From Mya arenaria (lineage: Eukaryota > Mollusca > Bivalvia > Myida > Myidae), in contig NC_069131.1 in assembly GCF_026914265.1 (NCBI RefSeq), forward strand, positions 11,114,001 to 11,178,000: 64,000 nucleotides of DNA, read 5' to 3'. The notes under the pieces are model-generated. The model did no database searches. It was not told the origin of the DNA and worked only from the letters and a program-made list of their open reading frames with translations. The translations under genes were made by a program, and so were the position numbers. Each line of letters opens with the position of its first letter. The stretch's first letter is position 1. Positions 49,701-60,241 of the stretch are shown here, piece by piece.

Positions 49701-52700
49701 CTGGAATCATGTGATACAAGGGACACAACTCCTGAATGATTTCCTCTGTCTCCTCCACCACTTCCTGTAGGAAAACCACATGTGGGTCCTCACTGGGAAA
49801 TATTAAATAGTAATGGGTTTGAATATCTGACATGAACAACTCAGCTCTTAAAATTTCAATGTTGATGAAATTTACGAATTGCAATTCAGTATAAATGTAT
49901 ATGCCAGACTTTTACATGGTTTAACTTATCAACAGCCTACAAGCCAAATGCAGCCTGTGAACCAAACAGCAACCTGCAAACAGCAGCAGCATGATTCCTG
50001 CTTGTTGATCAAAATTCTAACTCAGGTGTCCATTCTATAAGTGAATAAAATACCTTTGTAATCCATAACCGTGTCTTTCCAAATGAGCATATTTTATACA
50101 ATTTTTTTTGCAAAGTAAAAAAACCCTACAAATATAAGTATAAACCAGATAGTAAAATAAAAAAATATGCAGATAAACTCTAACATATATGTCTGATATA
50201 GTACCAGTCGGTGAGCAAATCTTGCTTAACAGTAAACTTCAGCTCTTTGTCAGTTGGAAACATACATTATTAGTGGATATTATTTAAATAGCATGGTCAA
50301 GAAATAGATGTACTAATGGTGTTAAATTCTAGTTTGATAGTACATGATGTACTAGTTCTCCAATGTTTTTTTCTGAAGTTAACAGTTTAAAGGTAAGAAA
50401 TAAACAATGATTGACATGATATTTGTACTTTTGGATTAAGACGAACCAACATCGGGGTCATCTAATGGTCATAACCAAAGTGCATGCATACTACATGCAT
50501 ACCAAGAATGAAGTTCCTTAGTCCAAGTATGAAGTTACAGGATCCAAGTATGAATTTCCTGGATCCAAGTATTCGTTAGTAATTGCGTAGGAACAGAGTG
50601 TGATACAGACTGGTGACCAACAAATCTATTTTCACCTGAAAGACACAGTCAACTTGACCTACTGACCTCAAAATCAATAAGGTCATCTTCTAATCATGAC
50701 CAACTTGCATACCAAGTATGAGTTCCTGGGCCCAAGTGTTCTTTAATTATTGAGCGGAAAACGTTTTTTTCATCTCAAGGTCATCACGACCTTGTCCTTT
50801 GTCCTACTGATCCCAAAATCTTTCAGGGTCATCTATTAATCATGACCAACTGGCACACCAAGTATGAAGCTCCTAGGTGCAAGCGTTCTTGAGTTGAACT
50901 ATTTTTTCACCTTAAGGTCACCGCGATCTTGACCTTTGATCTTCTGATCCCAATCTCAATAGGGGTCATCTACTAGTAATGACCAACTGGCATACCAAGT
51001 TTGAAGTTCCTAGATGCAAGCATTCCGTAGTTATTAAGCAGAAACCATTATTTATTCAGCTAAAGGCCACCACCGACATCTGGTTTTTCACCTAAAAGGT
51101 CACCGCGACCTTGACCTTTGACCTACTGATCTCAAATTCAATAGGGGTCATCTACTGCATATCAAGTATGATTTTCCTGGGTCCAAAGGTTCTATAGTTC
51201 TTGAGTGGAAACTAAGTGTGAAGTATGGACTGACAGACAGCCCAAAACAATAATGTCTACTCCAGTGTGGAGACTGGGTTCGTGACTGTCTGATATCTAC
51301 TCCGTTCAGAGATCTCCTCCTCACTGGTGTAATCGATAAAATGCATTGTACTCTATATTCTACTTTGTATCATTTGTTTTACAATAAAGGAATACTAACT
51401 GTTTTATGACATTGCAAACGCCAATAGTCCTGGATTTAAGATTCTGCTTATCCAGTCCATCAATATTCCAAGACAGGACACGGATACGGTATGGTTGGGT
51501 TGATCTGAAATACACAGATACGGTATGGTTGGGTTGATCTGAAATACACAGATATGGTTTGGCTGGGATGATCTGAAATACACAGATACGGTATGGCTGG
51601 GATGATCTGAAATACATGGATACGGTATGGTTTGGTTGATCTGAAATACACAGATACGGTATGGCTGGAATGATCTGAAATACACAGATACGGTATGGTT
51701 GGGATGATCTGAAATACACAGATACGGTATGGCTGGGGTTGATCTGAAATACATGGATATGGTATGGCTGGGTTGATCTGAAATACATGGATACATTATG
51801 GCTGGTTTGATCTGAAATACATGGATACGGTATGGTTTGGTTGATCTGAAATACACAGATACGGTATGGCTGGGATGATCTGAAATACACAGATACGGTA
51901 TGGTTGGGTTGATCTGAAATACACAGATACGGTATGGCTGGGGTTGATCTGAAATACATGGATATGGTATGGCTGGGTTGATCTGAAATACATGGATACA
52001 TTATGGCTGGTTTGATCTGAAATACATGGATACGGTATGGTTGGGATGATCTGAAATACACAGATACGGTATGGCTGGTTTGATCTGAAATACGTGGATA
52101 CATTATGGTTTGGTTGATCTGAAATACATGGATATGTTATGGCTGGTTTGATCTGAAATACATGGATACGGTATGGTTAGGATGATCTGAAATACATGGA
52201 TACGGTATGGTTAGGTTGATCTGAAATACGTGGATACGGTATGGCTGGGATGATCTGAAATACGTGGATACGGTATGGTTGGGTTGATCTGAAATACGTG
52301 GATACGGTATGGCTGGGATGATCTTAAATACGTGGATACGGTATGGTTAGAATGATCTGAAATACATGGATACGGTATGGTTGGGTTGATCTGAAATACA
52401 TGGATACGGTATGGCTGGGATGATCTGAAATACGTGGATACGTTATGGCTGGTTTGATCTGAAATACATGGATACGGTATGGCTGGGATGATCTGAAATA
52501 CGTGGATACGTTATGGCTGGTTTGATCTGAAATACATCGATACAGTATGATTGGGATGTTCTGAAATATGTGGATAAGATGTGGTTGGCATGAACTGAAA
52601 TATATGGTAACTTATCAGTATGATTGATATGTATTCTATGGATTTGGTTCATCGATATGGTATTTTTGGCATGTTTAGAAGAATTAGAAGGATACAGTAT

Positions 52701-55599
52701 GGTTGGTTGGTCTGAAATGTACATATACTGATGGGTCGATCATGGGGCGATCTGAAATACATGGATATAGTATGATTTGAGATGATTAAAAATTCATTGA
52801 TACCCGGTACTTCACAGTTGGGTTAATCTGAAATGCGTAAAAAACTTTTTTAAAAAGAAGCGGTTGTGATGATCTCAGATCTGATATACACAACAAAGGT
52901 ATGGTTGGGATGATCCCCATGCTGTGGGTTGTTTTTCTTATTAAATTTAGCCCCATTCACAATCCTAAAAAGTATAATATATTTTCACAAAAATTAGACT
53001 CAAAATTCACAATTGAAAATCTCTTAACAAATCAACAAGTACAGTTGTATTTAAATGCATTCCTATTTCTTCAAATTCTGTATCTTAAGTAATGCCGTTG
53101 CTTTGTTTCCTTGTTTGAAATATACTATGATATTTACACAATTGTAGGCATTTTATTGCTATTTTCATAGCTGTAAGGGCACTGGCCTCAAAAACAAAAA
53201 GGTAGAAAAAAAACACTAGGATGATCTGAAACAGTAAAATAAGATTCCTTTAATGTTAAAGAGTGGATTATTTTTGAAAGAGAAATTATAAAAGATAAAC
53301 TTCTTTTTGTTCAAATAGATCTTTATTTGAACATATTCTGAAAGGCTTAAAATAATAAGCACTTTTTTAATACAGACTATGAGTTGGGCTTAGCCCATGA
53401 GACTTAGATAATATCTAAGGCTCATGGTTTTATACTTACAAATTAATATGTTCATAGGGAAGGCATTTCATGCAAAGTCAATGTAAAACTTACTACAAGA
53501 CTCAGTCTTGTTTATGGCTCTGTTTTATATAACATCCAGCTGTAATCTTTTATTCAACAGTAACTGAATTACTTCATGTCTTATATTAAGTTCAAGAAAT
53601 TAGAAGAAAGTACCCAAGTTGTTTTACTGAGGGTGCTGCAGCTTCTGTTGAACTGCTGGCTTCTGTTTCACCTGTTGTTGCCTCGACTCCGGACAACCCT
53701 GAAGCGCTCTCTTCGAAGTACGAGTTCAGAGCACGCTGCCAAAAACACAACATCCAAAGATATATAATTATATCATATAATTATTATAATTAGGATTTAA
53801 CAATTGTGATTGTGATGGAATTGTTTCGAGGAAAAATACAAACACCACTTTTTGACATCTACTACATATTCCTAGAATATTTTGAGCAAAAAGTGTCAGG
53901 AAAATTGAAAAGTAAAACACTTGAAGTGTAGTTGTTATTTTTGAAAGTTTGGTCAAATTTGACACACTATAGGCCATGACTCAAGAAAAAAGTTATATAT
54001 GTGTTGATCAAAACTAAAACTTGTCTGATGCTTTTAACATTGTAACCAACTGTAAATGCTCAAGTAATGCACCAGTCAATTGTAACCACAGCTCTCCTAG
54101 GTCCGGGGAATAGCGGGGACTTTCAGTCCAACCGAACCCGGGTAAAATCCACGCAATAGCCCTGCACAAGAGGGACCCTAGGTAAGGCCATTTTCCGCTT
54201 TTTTTGGTGCGAAGACAAAACCGTCGCATTCGTCCGGCACTGCGGGGCCACCTGGAGGTAAAAACACAGCCCATTTCCCCGGTTTTCCCTGGTATACCCC
54301 TGGACTAGCCACAATAATACACGTCATTCATGCCATATTCTCCCAGCGGGGGGATAAATCCCCAGGAATTCCGACTAATTCCCTGGTCCCCCGCCGGGTG
54401 ATCCATATGCCCGCGAATTTAAAAAAAACAAAAAAACTCTTTTTTTTAAAAACTTGCTTAAAGCTATACTCTCACAGATTGAACGTTATGACAACTTTTT
54501 AATTTTTTGTCTTGGAACGAGCAAATTTTTGCGAAAATCCATAGAAACCACTTATATAAGACTGCTGACAAAAAATTAGATAGCAGATTTTTATATTTAA
54601 GTACAAAAAATGATGTTTTATGCTTTTTTCTTAAACCCTTAGCAACAGTTAAAGCCATAAAACATTTATTTTCAAACAGAAATATGACAATCTGATTTTT
54701 TGTCAGCAATCTTATATCATTGGTTTGCAGATAAAAATTTATTCTTTCCACGACAAAAAATAAAAAAGTTGTAAAAACGGTAAATCTGTGAGAGTGCAGC
54801 TTTAAGGTTGACAGTGGAAAGCATCCATAATATTTTGAGTGTGAAATTCTATGAAGGACCATGATGACTATTTCCAAAAATCATTGTAATTAGAGTGTTT
54901 TTCTGTATTTATTCTTATATTATAAATGTTGATATTGCGCAAAATTTGGCAGTGTAAAAATCCCCTGGTGTAATATCAAAATCCCCTGGAATTCAGACCA
55001 AATTCCCCTGGGAAGCCTTTCAGAAATATGGCATGTATGCACGTATCGGGAACTATTTTTCATAATTTGGATATTTTAGCAAATACCTTTCTCTAGTTTC
55101 ATGAAACACAAATTCATATTGATCTGTCAACAAAGCATCGCAATTTTTTAAATATCTAACAGATGCAATTTATCTTTCCGCTCAATATACTTAGCGCTGG
55201 GATCTGTCATTCTCAGCTAGGAAAACAAGAAAGGGGTAGGGACGGTGGTTACAACTGACGGGGCTGTGCTTACAATTGACTGGTGCCTAAGATAGTGGTC
55301 AAAGTGGAGTTGAACAAATTTTGACAAACCAAGGGTTATAGTTCCTGAGTAAATATAACGCTCAGGCTGTTCATCAAACTCAGTCAAAATATAACCATGT
55401 ACCAGGTGGAGTGTAACCTAGTAATGCTGGTTTGGTTGAGTATATTTATTAGATAAAAAAAACTGCTAACATCGAGGCACCAGTCCCTGTCCTGCAAGTA
55501 GAACATGGCGAGAGCTGAGTCTGTGCTCGTAATCGCCGCAAACTCCTGGCATCTCTTTTCGCATTCCTCGGCTGGCGGGACTTTTTCTGCTTCACTCAT
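46721..55599 (-). CDS. TDP2: Tyrosyl-DNA phosphodiesterase 2 (TDP2), seven exons
   Basis: Coding exons on the minus strand: 55599-55471, 53735-53614, 51504-51400, 49792-49701, 49382-49264, 48502-48332, 47020-46721; phases 0,2,2,1,0,0 all fit; 1038 bp, 345 residues (human 362). Role: nuclear Mg-dependent phosphodiesterase that removes trapped topoisomerase II from 5' DNA ends. Seen: N-terminal UBA-like segment (about 13-50, DRDWCLDRALNSYFEES), Ser/Thr/Ala linker, then the EEP nuclease fold with WNIDGLD (N97), FLQEV (E129), TAHLEST (about 202), GGDLNLRD (D239, N241) and SDHWGLL (H330), the four catalytic motifs of TDP2. MMRNLL aligns with the DNA-binding wall of the family. The donor of exon 2 (GG|GTACTT) is weak but is the only one that fits the exon 3 phase; a CA|GTAAAA alternative would break the frame. 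The exon 3 acceptor lies in the final unit of a 34-bp array. The gene is head-to-head with the PRMT gene. Confidence 0.95.
47617..48004. mobile_element. TTAA-flanked MITE, copy B, in TDP2 intron 6
   Basis: Same element and orientation as copy A at 40832-41214: TTAAAGATGCACTCTTACTC at the start, GAGCGTCACTTTAA at the end, with matching interior (TAAGATTTACCACA, AAACAATGGTTCTTATGA, GAAATGAGCATAAAA). 388 bp. Confidence 0.87.
48529..48633. repeat. ~105-bp foldback beside the TDP2 exon 6 acceptor
   Basis: The left arm TTATGGAGTTAGTAGGTGAC CTGATATGGGATATATGGGG and the right arm form a near-perfect inverted repeat of about 40 bp per arm around a ~24-bp loop. It ends about 25 nt from the AG of TDP2 exon 6 (48503-48504). 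It looks like a very small MITE. Confidence 0.9.
48634..49263. other. Rest of TDP2 intron 5
   Basis: No exon or delimited repeat; one stray GGTGACCTAATATGG near 48742 resembles the foldback arm. Confidence 0.5.
50445..51260. repeat. Degenerate ~190-bp repeats (GACCTTGACCT / ACCAAGTATGAAGTTCCT) in TDP2 intron 3
   Basis: Four to five diverged units contain, in order, GGGGTCATCTA, ATGACCAACT, GCATACCAAGTATGAAGTTC, CTAGGTGCAAG, TTATTGAG and TCACCGCGACCTTGACCTTT. Such repeats are common in mollusc genomes from memory. No coding capacity. Confidence 0.7.
51480..52740. repeat. 34-bp minisatellite that includes the TDP2 exon 3 splice acceptor
   Basis: Unit (plus strand) TGATCTGAAATACACAGATA plus CGGTATGGTTGGGT, step 34 bp (51501 to 51535); about 36 units, decaying after 52550 with further traces to 52915. 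On the minus strand each unit reads TATTTCAG|ATCAACC, a copy of the exon 3 acceptor used at 51504. The first ~25 coding bases of exon 3 are themselves the last array unit. Minus-strand frames stay open in all three phases across the unit, giving a pseudo-protein with a 34-residue (102-bp) period. Confidence 0.96.
52741..53613. other. Rest of TDP2 intron 2
   Basis: Remnants of the 34-bp unit to about 52915, then AT-rich sequence with no recognised feature. A short inverted repeat GGCTTAGCCCATGAGACTTA / CTAAGGCTCATGG lies at 53390-53428. Confidence 0.5.
54069..55286. mobile_element. 1.2-kb DNA transposon-like element with ~25-bp terminal inverted repeats, in TDP2 intron 1
   Basis: The left end GCACCAGTCAATTGTAACCA CAGC and the right end GCTGTGCTTACAATTGACTG GTGC are inverted copies. 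Internal sequence includes GC-rich stretches (CCCCGGTTTTCCCTGG, CCCTGGTCCCCCGCCGGG) and CCCCTGG(A/T) motifs near 54962-55010. No transposase frame is visible; a second element is inserted at 54458-54805. Confidence 0.8.
54458..54805. mobile_element. Complete foldback MITE (348 bp) flanked by TTAA, nested in the 1.2-kb element
   Basis: It begins TTAAAGCTATACTCTCACAG and ends CTGTGAGAGTGCAGCTTTAA. The arms pair over roughly 150 bp (ACAACTTTTTAATTTTTTGT, GAGCAAATTTTTGC, CTTATATAAGACTGCTGACA and their complements). TTAA at both edges suggests piggyBac-type mobilisation. A truncated relative is at 15934-16209. Reading frames across it are not genes. Confidence 0.9.
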
Positions 55600-57439
55600 T
55601 ATTTCTTTAAAAATGGCCTACTTTCATTTTCGATTCTGATCAACTGCGCACACATTTGTGCATTTATTGGTTCCGTTCATATTCGAAATGCGGGGAACCA
55701 CTGAAATAGACAACACAAGAAACGTGTTAATATTTTTACTATGCCTAAAAACCTTTTTAGTTTGAAAAGATAAGGTATTTTGTTAAGTTTTATTTGCAGT
55801 TTTTGAACATATCTCTATAATTTCTGTTTATGGAAAGGTTAAGATCTGCGAAAGAGCGTTACGTTAAATTATCTGTGTGTCATATATTTTCGCGGTGTAC
55901 ATGTAGTAATCAGTGTTACAGTAATCACTAATATTTTTACAATGCATGACGCAACTCTATGTGTCGTTTTAGGAAAAAAATATGCCTTTTATCAATTCTG
56001 GAGGAAAAAAATTGGGCCTTAACACCAAAAGGCTAAAACTGTTTAGAAAATATTAACAACTGTGGTTGTCCTGGTACCACAGTGGATAGTCCAAATAATT
56101 GTACGTTGACAGATTTTTTTTTACAATTTTTGATATGGCAAATCCTTCACATACAAATTGTTTTGAACGAAAAGTGGGTAGTTGTTCCGATCGGGATTAT
56201 GGGCTAAAGCATATTGCGTCCATAAAATATCATAAAAACAAGATATATTACTAGATAATTGTTATTTTATATTAGTTTCGAAAACAAAAAATAAATATCC
56301 AACGAATAATAATGAATTTGATGGGGTTTACTTCATTTCATTCTATCAAAAAATAACGCAAGGCTGCAGTTCACAGTTTTAATACAATCGGAGCACTTCG
56401 TTGTTACGATTGTATTTACGAAGTCTATCTCGAAGCTTGTCGGAGGTAGCCGAGTTATTACGATTGGGCCGAGTTGTTCCGCTTGGCATAATTGTTGTCT
56501 GTGTCAGTCAAGTTTCATTTTATTGGAAAGGTAGATCATGTGTGTAATGCTTGTTTTGTGCAAAATAGCTTCGTACTTACATGGTAAAATATGAATATAA
56601 CCTTTATTATCCATTTCAAACATAAAATACTTCACTAAATACAATTTCAATATTTTTCAAACCCACCCAGTTTTTGCACAAACCCGTTTAGATGTTAGGG
56701 ATTGGAAGAATCCCGTATAACACGTCTATAATTTTAGACTAGCACAGTGGATAGCACACTCGCTTCTCACCAAGGCGACCTGGGTTCAATTCCCAGCCTG
56801 GGCCTATGTGAGTTTGGTTAGTGATCACCAAGCCGAACAAGTGGGTTTTCTCCGGGTACTCCAGTTTCCCACACAACACTATACCACACTCTCGCGCAGC
56901 ATCGTGCCAACGAGAGTGACTTAGTATAAGCTATCATAGCTTTCTTCACAATCGTTGTAAAATATATAATGTCTATAACAACTGTACTCCTGTCGAAGAT
57001 GTTATGCCTTATGGTTTAGGCATCCACATACGTAGCAGGATGTTGTGGATTAGATCCCTGGCAGCATCATTTGGAAAGACATTAAAAGTTGGTACAAGTA
57101 GCTCCCTTGCCTGGCGCTTGGCATTTAAAGGGTAGTGTTTGGAAAAGTGGTGTACTCAGTACTGGTTTAACCAAGGAAAGTTGTACCCTGTATATCAGTG
57201 CTTTACACCATGTTGTTAGATTTGATGAATAAAATAATGTTGTGTTTGTCTTGCTTCTGATTGCTGTTTTAATCACATTGTATTGGTATGTAATGTTAGT
57301 TTGGAAGGGATCCCTGGTTTAAAGGTTCGAGATCCTGTGGAATCCCTACACGAACCCAACACAAAAAGTGTGTTAACCCCTGTTAAAGAAGTTAAAATGA
57401 TTTTATTTTTGCATTAAACAGGCATTATTCTGTTTTCAG
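55600..57439. promoter_or_regulatory. Divergent intergenic region between TDP2 and the PRMT gene
   Basis: It should hold the TDP2 promoter just above 55599 and the PRMT promoter with at least one untranslated exon, because the PRMT coding exon is preceded by TTCTGTTTTCAG. A segment ending TTGGAAAG|GTAGAT near 56530 is one possible untranslated-exon donor. A SINE sits at 56736-56982. No exact start sites can be read from the sequence. Confidence 0.4.
56736..56982 (+). mobile_element. tRNA-headed SINE, second copy
   Basis: A box TAGCACAGTGGATAGCACAC, B box GGTTCAATTCCC (56783-56794), body AAGTGGGTTTTCTCCGGGTA, ACCACACTCTCGCGCAGC, CCAACGAGAGTGACTTAG, and a TTGTAAAATATATAATG tail. It is better preserved than the copy at 39768. 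Confidence 0.88.
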
Positions 57440-57442
57440 AAG

Positions 57443-58786
57443 ATGGCAGCTAACACAGACGAGGCCTACTTTCAGAGCTACAGCAGTCTCAATGTCCATG
57501 AGCTTATGATTAAAGATAAACCAAGGACTGAAGCTTACAAGGAGTTCCTGGAGGAAAACGTACATCTCATTAAAGGCAAGACTGTGTTAGATGTAGGAGC
57601 AGGGTCAGGGATATTGTCACTGTTTGCCGCTCGGTGTGGAGCTAAAAAGGTGTATGCAGTGGAGGCAAGCGATGTGGCCAAAACTTGTAAGGAAGTGGTT
57701 GAAAGAAACAAGTATGACAATGTGATAACAGTTGTCAAGGGGAGGATTGAAGACATTGATCTTAGCGAAAAAGTTGACGTCATAATATCAGAATGGATGG
57801 GGTTTTACCTTCTTCATGAATCTATGCTGGATTCCGTGATTTATGCAAGGGATAAGTGGTTGAAACCTGACGGTATAATTTTACCATCACATGCATCAAT
57901 ATATGCATGCCCTGTAAATATGAGTGAATTCTGTAAGGAGAATTTTGAATACTGGGAGGATGTTTATGGGTTCGATTTCTCACCATTTCAAGAGCAGGCA
58001 GTAGCAGCACATCTGCAGCAACCAGCAGTTACATGTTTAAAGGAGGATCAGCTGTTGGCGGAGTTTAGCACTGTACTAGATATTGACCTAAAAACCGTTA
58101 AAATTAATGAAGTTCAAGAATTGGAAGAAAAGTTTGAATTCAAAATCACCCAGAACTCAATTTTACATGGCTTTGCCTTTTGGTTTAATGTTCGCTTTGA
58201 CCCTGTTGTTGTTAATGACAATTTGAATGTTGTACAAAATGTACCTAATGAGCACAACAGTGCCATAAATGGAAAAAGTAGTGAAAAATCTGAAAGTAAT
58301 GAAGAAAGAACTTGTAAAAACCGTCATGTCAGTGCCCTTACATTGGACACATCGCCATTCTCTGAGGCAACTCACTGGAAACAGACCGTCTGCTTCTTGC
58401 CCAGCACTGTAGCTGTAGAAAGGGAAGAAACTATTTTTATAAAAGTCTCTCTCAGCCAAGACAGTGAAAATAAACGCCATTATAATATCTCTTTAGAGAT
58501 GCTAGAAAGCCTTAATGACACTGATAATGAGATTGATGATGATGATGATGACTTGGAGGAGGACACGTCCAGACATCCGATACCATGCGACTGTGGGTCA
58601 GGACGATGTAGAATCATCAGTGCTATCATTGAAAAGTATGATGAAGAACAGACAGAACTAGAAATGGAGGCGGAGTTTACAGATGTTTCAGCCGAGGTGC
58701 AGGCTGCTCAGAGCTTGGACAATGAAAATTCGTATATTGAGTCTGATAGTACAGGGAATGAAGAGTCACTTGTGAAAGATAAATAA
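57443..58786 (+). CDS. Type I protein arginine methyltransferase, PRMT6/PRMT2-like, uninterrupted coding exon
   Basis: 447 residues in one exon; the ATG follows a 3' splice site (TTCTGTTTTCAG, exon start 57440), so an untranslated exon lies upstream. Function: transfer of methyl groups from S-adenosylmethionine to arginine in proteins, monomethyl and asymmetric dimethyl. Seen: YFQSY (9-13), motif I VLDVGAGSGIL (48-58), acidic YAVEAS (71-76), the double-E loop SEWMGFYLLHE with E117 and E126, WLKPDGIILPS, HGFAFWF (242-248), and the THW loop ATHWKQ (309-314). HGF in place of HAL/HAY, and ILPSHA, favour the PRMT6/PRMT2 side over PRMT1/3/8. Odd: a polar insert of about 40 residues (254-295) in the beta-barrel, and an acidic C-terminal tail with a run of Asp (365-370) and CDCGSGRC (382-389) not typical of PRMT6. 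Codon pattern and intact motifs argue for an active gene. Confidence 0.93.
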   Translation: MAANTDEAYFQSYSSLNVHELMIKDKPRTEAYKEFLEENVHLIKGKTVLDVGAGSGILSLFAARCGAKKVYAVEASDVAKTCKEVVERNKYDNVITVVKGRIEDIDLSEKVDVIISEWMGFYLLHESMLDSVIYARDKWLKPDGIILPSHASIYACPVNMSEFCKENFEYWEDVYGFDFSPFQEQAVAAHLQQPAVTCLKEDQLLAEFSTVLDIDLKTVKINEVQELEEKFEFKITQNSILHGFAFWFNVRFDPVVVNDNLNVVQNVPNEHNSAINGKSSEKSESNEERTCKNRHVSALTLDTSPFSEATHWKQTVCFLPSTVAVEREETIFIKVSLSQDSENKRHYNISLEMLESLNDTDNEIDDDDDDLEEDTSRHPIPCDCGSGRCRIISAIIEKYDEEQTELEMEAEFTDVSAEVQAAQSLDNENSYIESDSTGNEESLVKDK

Positions 58787-58890
58787 TTGTGGTAGAATGT
58801 ACTGAACAATACTTTTAATAGACTTTAATAGACAATACAGCTGTTGATAAGAACTTTGTTATTTAATATTATATAAATAAGTAAAATCAA

Positions 58891-58986
58891 CAGTTATAAA
58901 TAGTTGTTATTTGGGGTTTGAAATACAATTGAAGTATACAGTTATAAATAGTTGTTATTTGGGGTTTGAAATACAATTGAAGTATA
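58891..58986 (+). repeat. Perfect 48-bp tandem duplication in the PRMT 3' untranslated region
   Basis: CAGTTATAAATAGTTGTTAT plus the next 28 bases occurs twice with no mismatch, about 100 nt after the stop codon. It duplicates the TATAAATA and TTGTTATTTGGGG segments. Confidence 0.95.
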
Positions 58987-59026
58987 ACTATTAAGCTACG
59001 GTTCTACGGTTATTCAAAAGTGTTCT

Positions 59027-59032
59027 AATAAA
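59027..59032 (+). terminator. Candidate polyadenylation signal of the PRMT gene (AATAAA)
   Basis: AATAAA about 240 nt after the stop codon, within TTCTAATAAAACTAAAG. Chosen by position and match. Confidence 0.55.
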
Positions 59033-59959
59033 ACTAAAGCATAAACTAGTCAAAAGTTGAGTGATACTCAAAGACACTAACTCCTACTGGTACATGTACT
59101 TCTGTTTTGTTGTAAATATGTAGAATATTAGAGTTGGCATTTATGTTTTTAAGAAATACATGTTATTCAATTGTTGTGGCATTTATTGACTATTGACTTG
59201 ATTTACTGGGGGTACTCCATTAGTTACTGTAAAATCAAATTTTGTTCATTCAACATTTTTTTTTTAAATTTTAGTAGTTTAGTCAATACTGAAAGTCTGA
59301 GTTAGTTTTCTTAAAAACTACAAAGACAGCAGTATTAGTTGTTCTGAAGATGTTGCGTTTATCAGAATTATGAAAATATGAATACATTGGAATGATTTAT
59401 TATTAGCTTTTCCTCTTTTTCTTTTCAAGAAAAAAGTCTAAAGGTCATAGTAGACTGGGCTTGCAAAGACTTGAACCATAACCTTGGCTAGCAATTATGT
59501 TATAATTGAGTTCTGTCCCTTTGTCAAGACGAGAAAAGACTAAACTGTAGCATCGATGTTCACTATGCGGCGCTCTTGTCTAAGTATTTGCACAGGAGTG
59601 CAAATATTTCACAGCTAGTTAACTTAATGTCACAAATGGCTTTGTGTATAAAGCCTTGCCTAATGCTGCGTATGAGGGACTGTATTCAATAGTGTCTGGA
59701 GTCAGAGTTTCAGTCTCTGGCTTGGAAAACTGAATTCTGAAATGTTTCAAAATATATAGAGTTAATAATTTTTACAAAAGATGCCCAATTTTAAAAAGAT
59801 ACGCTGCATGTAAAACATACAGCAGGTTAGCCTCTGTAGAATGCATATATTTTGTGTATCAAGTTTGATCATGAGCATACTTTTGGCCTTTCTTAGTGAT
59901 ATTTTACAGCAATATGAAGCTAATAGGTAGCCAAGCAACTCCATTCACTAAATGCATTT
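59033..59959. other. Intergenic stretch
   Basis: No gene recognised; GGTCATAGTAGACTGGGCTT near 59444 and CACTATGCGGCGCTCTTGTC near 59560 suggest repeat remnants that I cannot delimit. Confidence 0.4.
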
Positions 59960-60241
59960 GAAGCATGTCAGTTTTAAAATAAGAGAGTTACAGCCCGGAC
60001 ACGACAACCTATGCTCTGTGTCCTTATATGCAGCATTCCATTGTTAATAAACACTAAGTGTGACCTTAACCTTAGAGGTAGGGACACGGGTCTTGCACGT
60101 GACAAGTCGTCTTGGTATGTCGAACACGTGGCAAGTTATTATCTATGCTAACAAGAGAAAGTTACAGCCTGGACACGAGTTATTGAGCCGGACACACGGA
60201 CGGACGGTACGATTTTAAAATGCCCACCTTTGGGGGCATAA
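59960..60241 (-). mobile_element. Interspersed repeat, inverted copy of the 43118 element
   Basis: Read on the minus strand it gives GTGTCCAGGCTGTAACTTTC, AACTTGCCACGTGTTCGACA, ACCAAGACGAC and GCAAGACCCGTGTCCCTACC, matching 43180-43470. It ends with GTACGATTTTAAAATGCCCA (plus strand), the same terminus as the GCATGTTAAAATC start at 43137. Confidence 0.65.

Noticed and set aside
51360..52724. 247-residue minus-strand repeat protein (VYFRSTQPYRI / CVFQINPTIPY / CISDQPNHTVS)
   Set aside because: The three peptide motifs are the three frames of one 34-bp unit. Only the end belongs to a gene (TDP2 exon 3); the rest is intron unless an alternative acceptor is used.
54464..54877. 137-residue minus-strand frame
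   Set aside because: It runs through the foldback MITE; composition comes from the hairpin.
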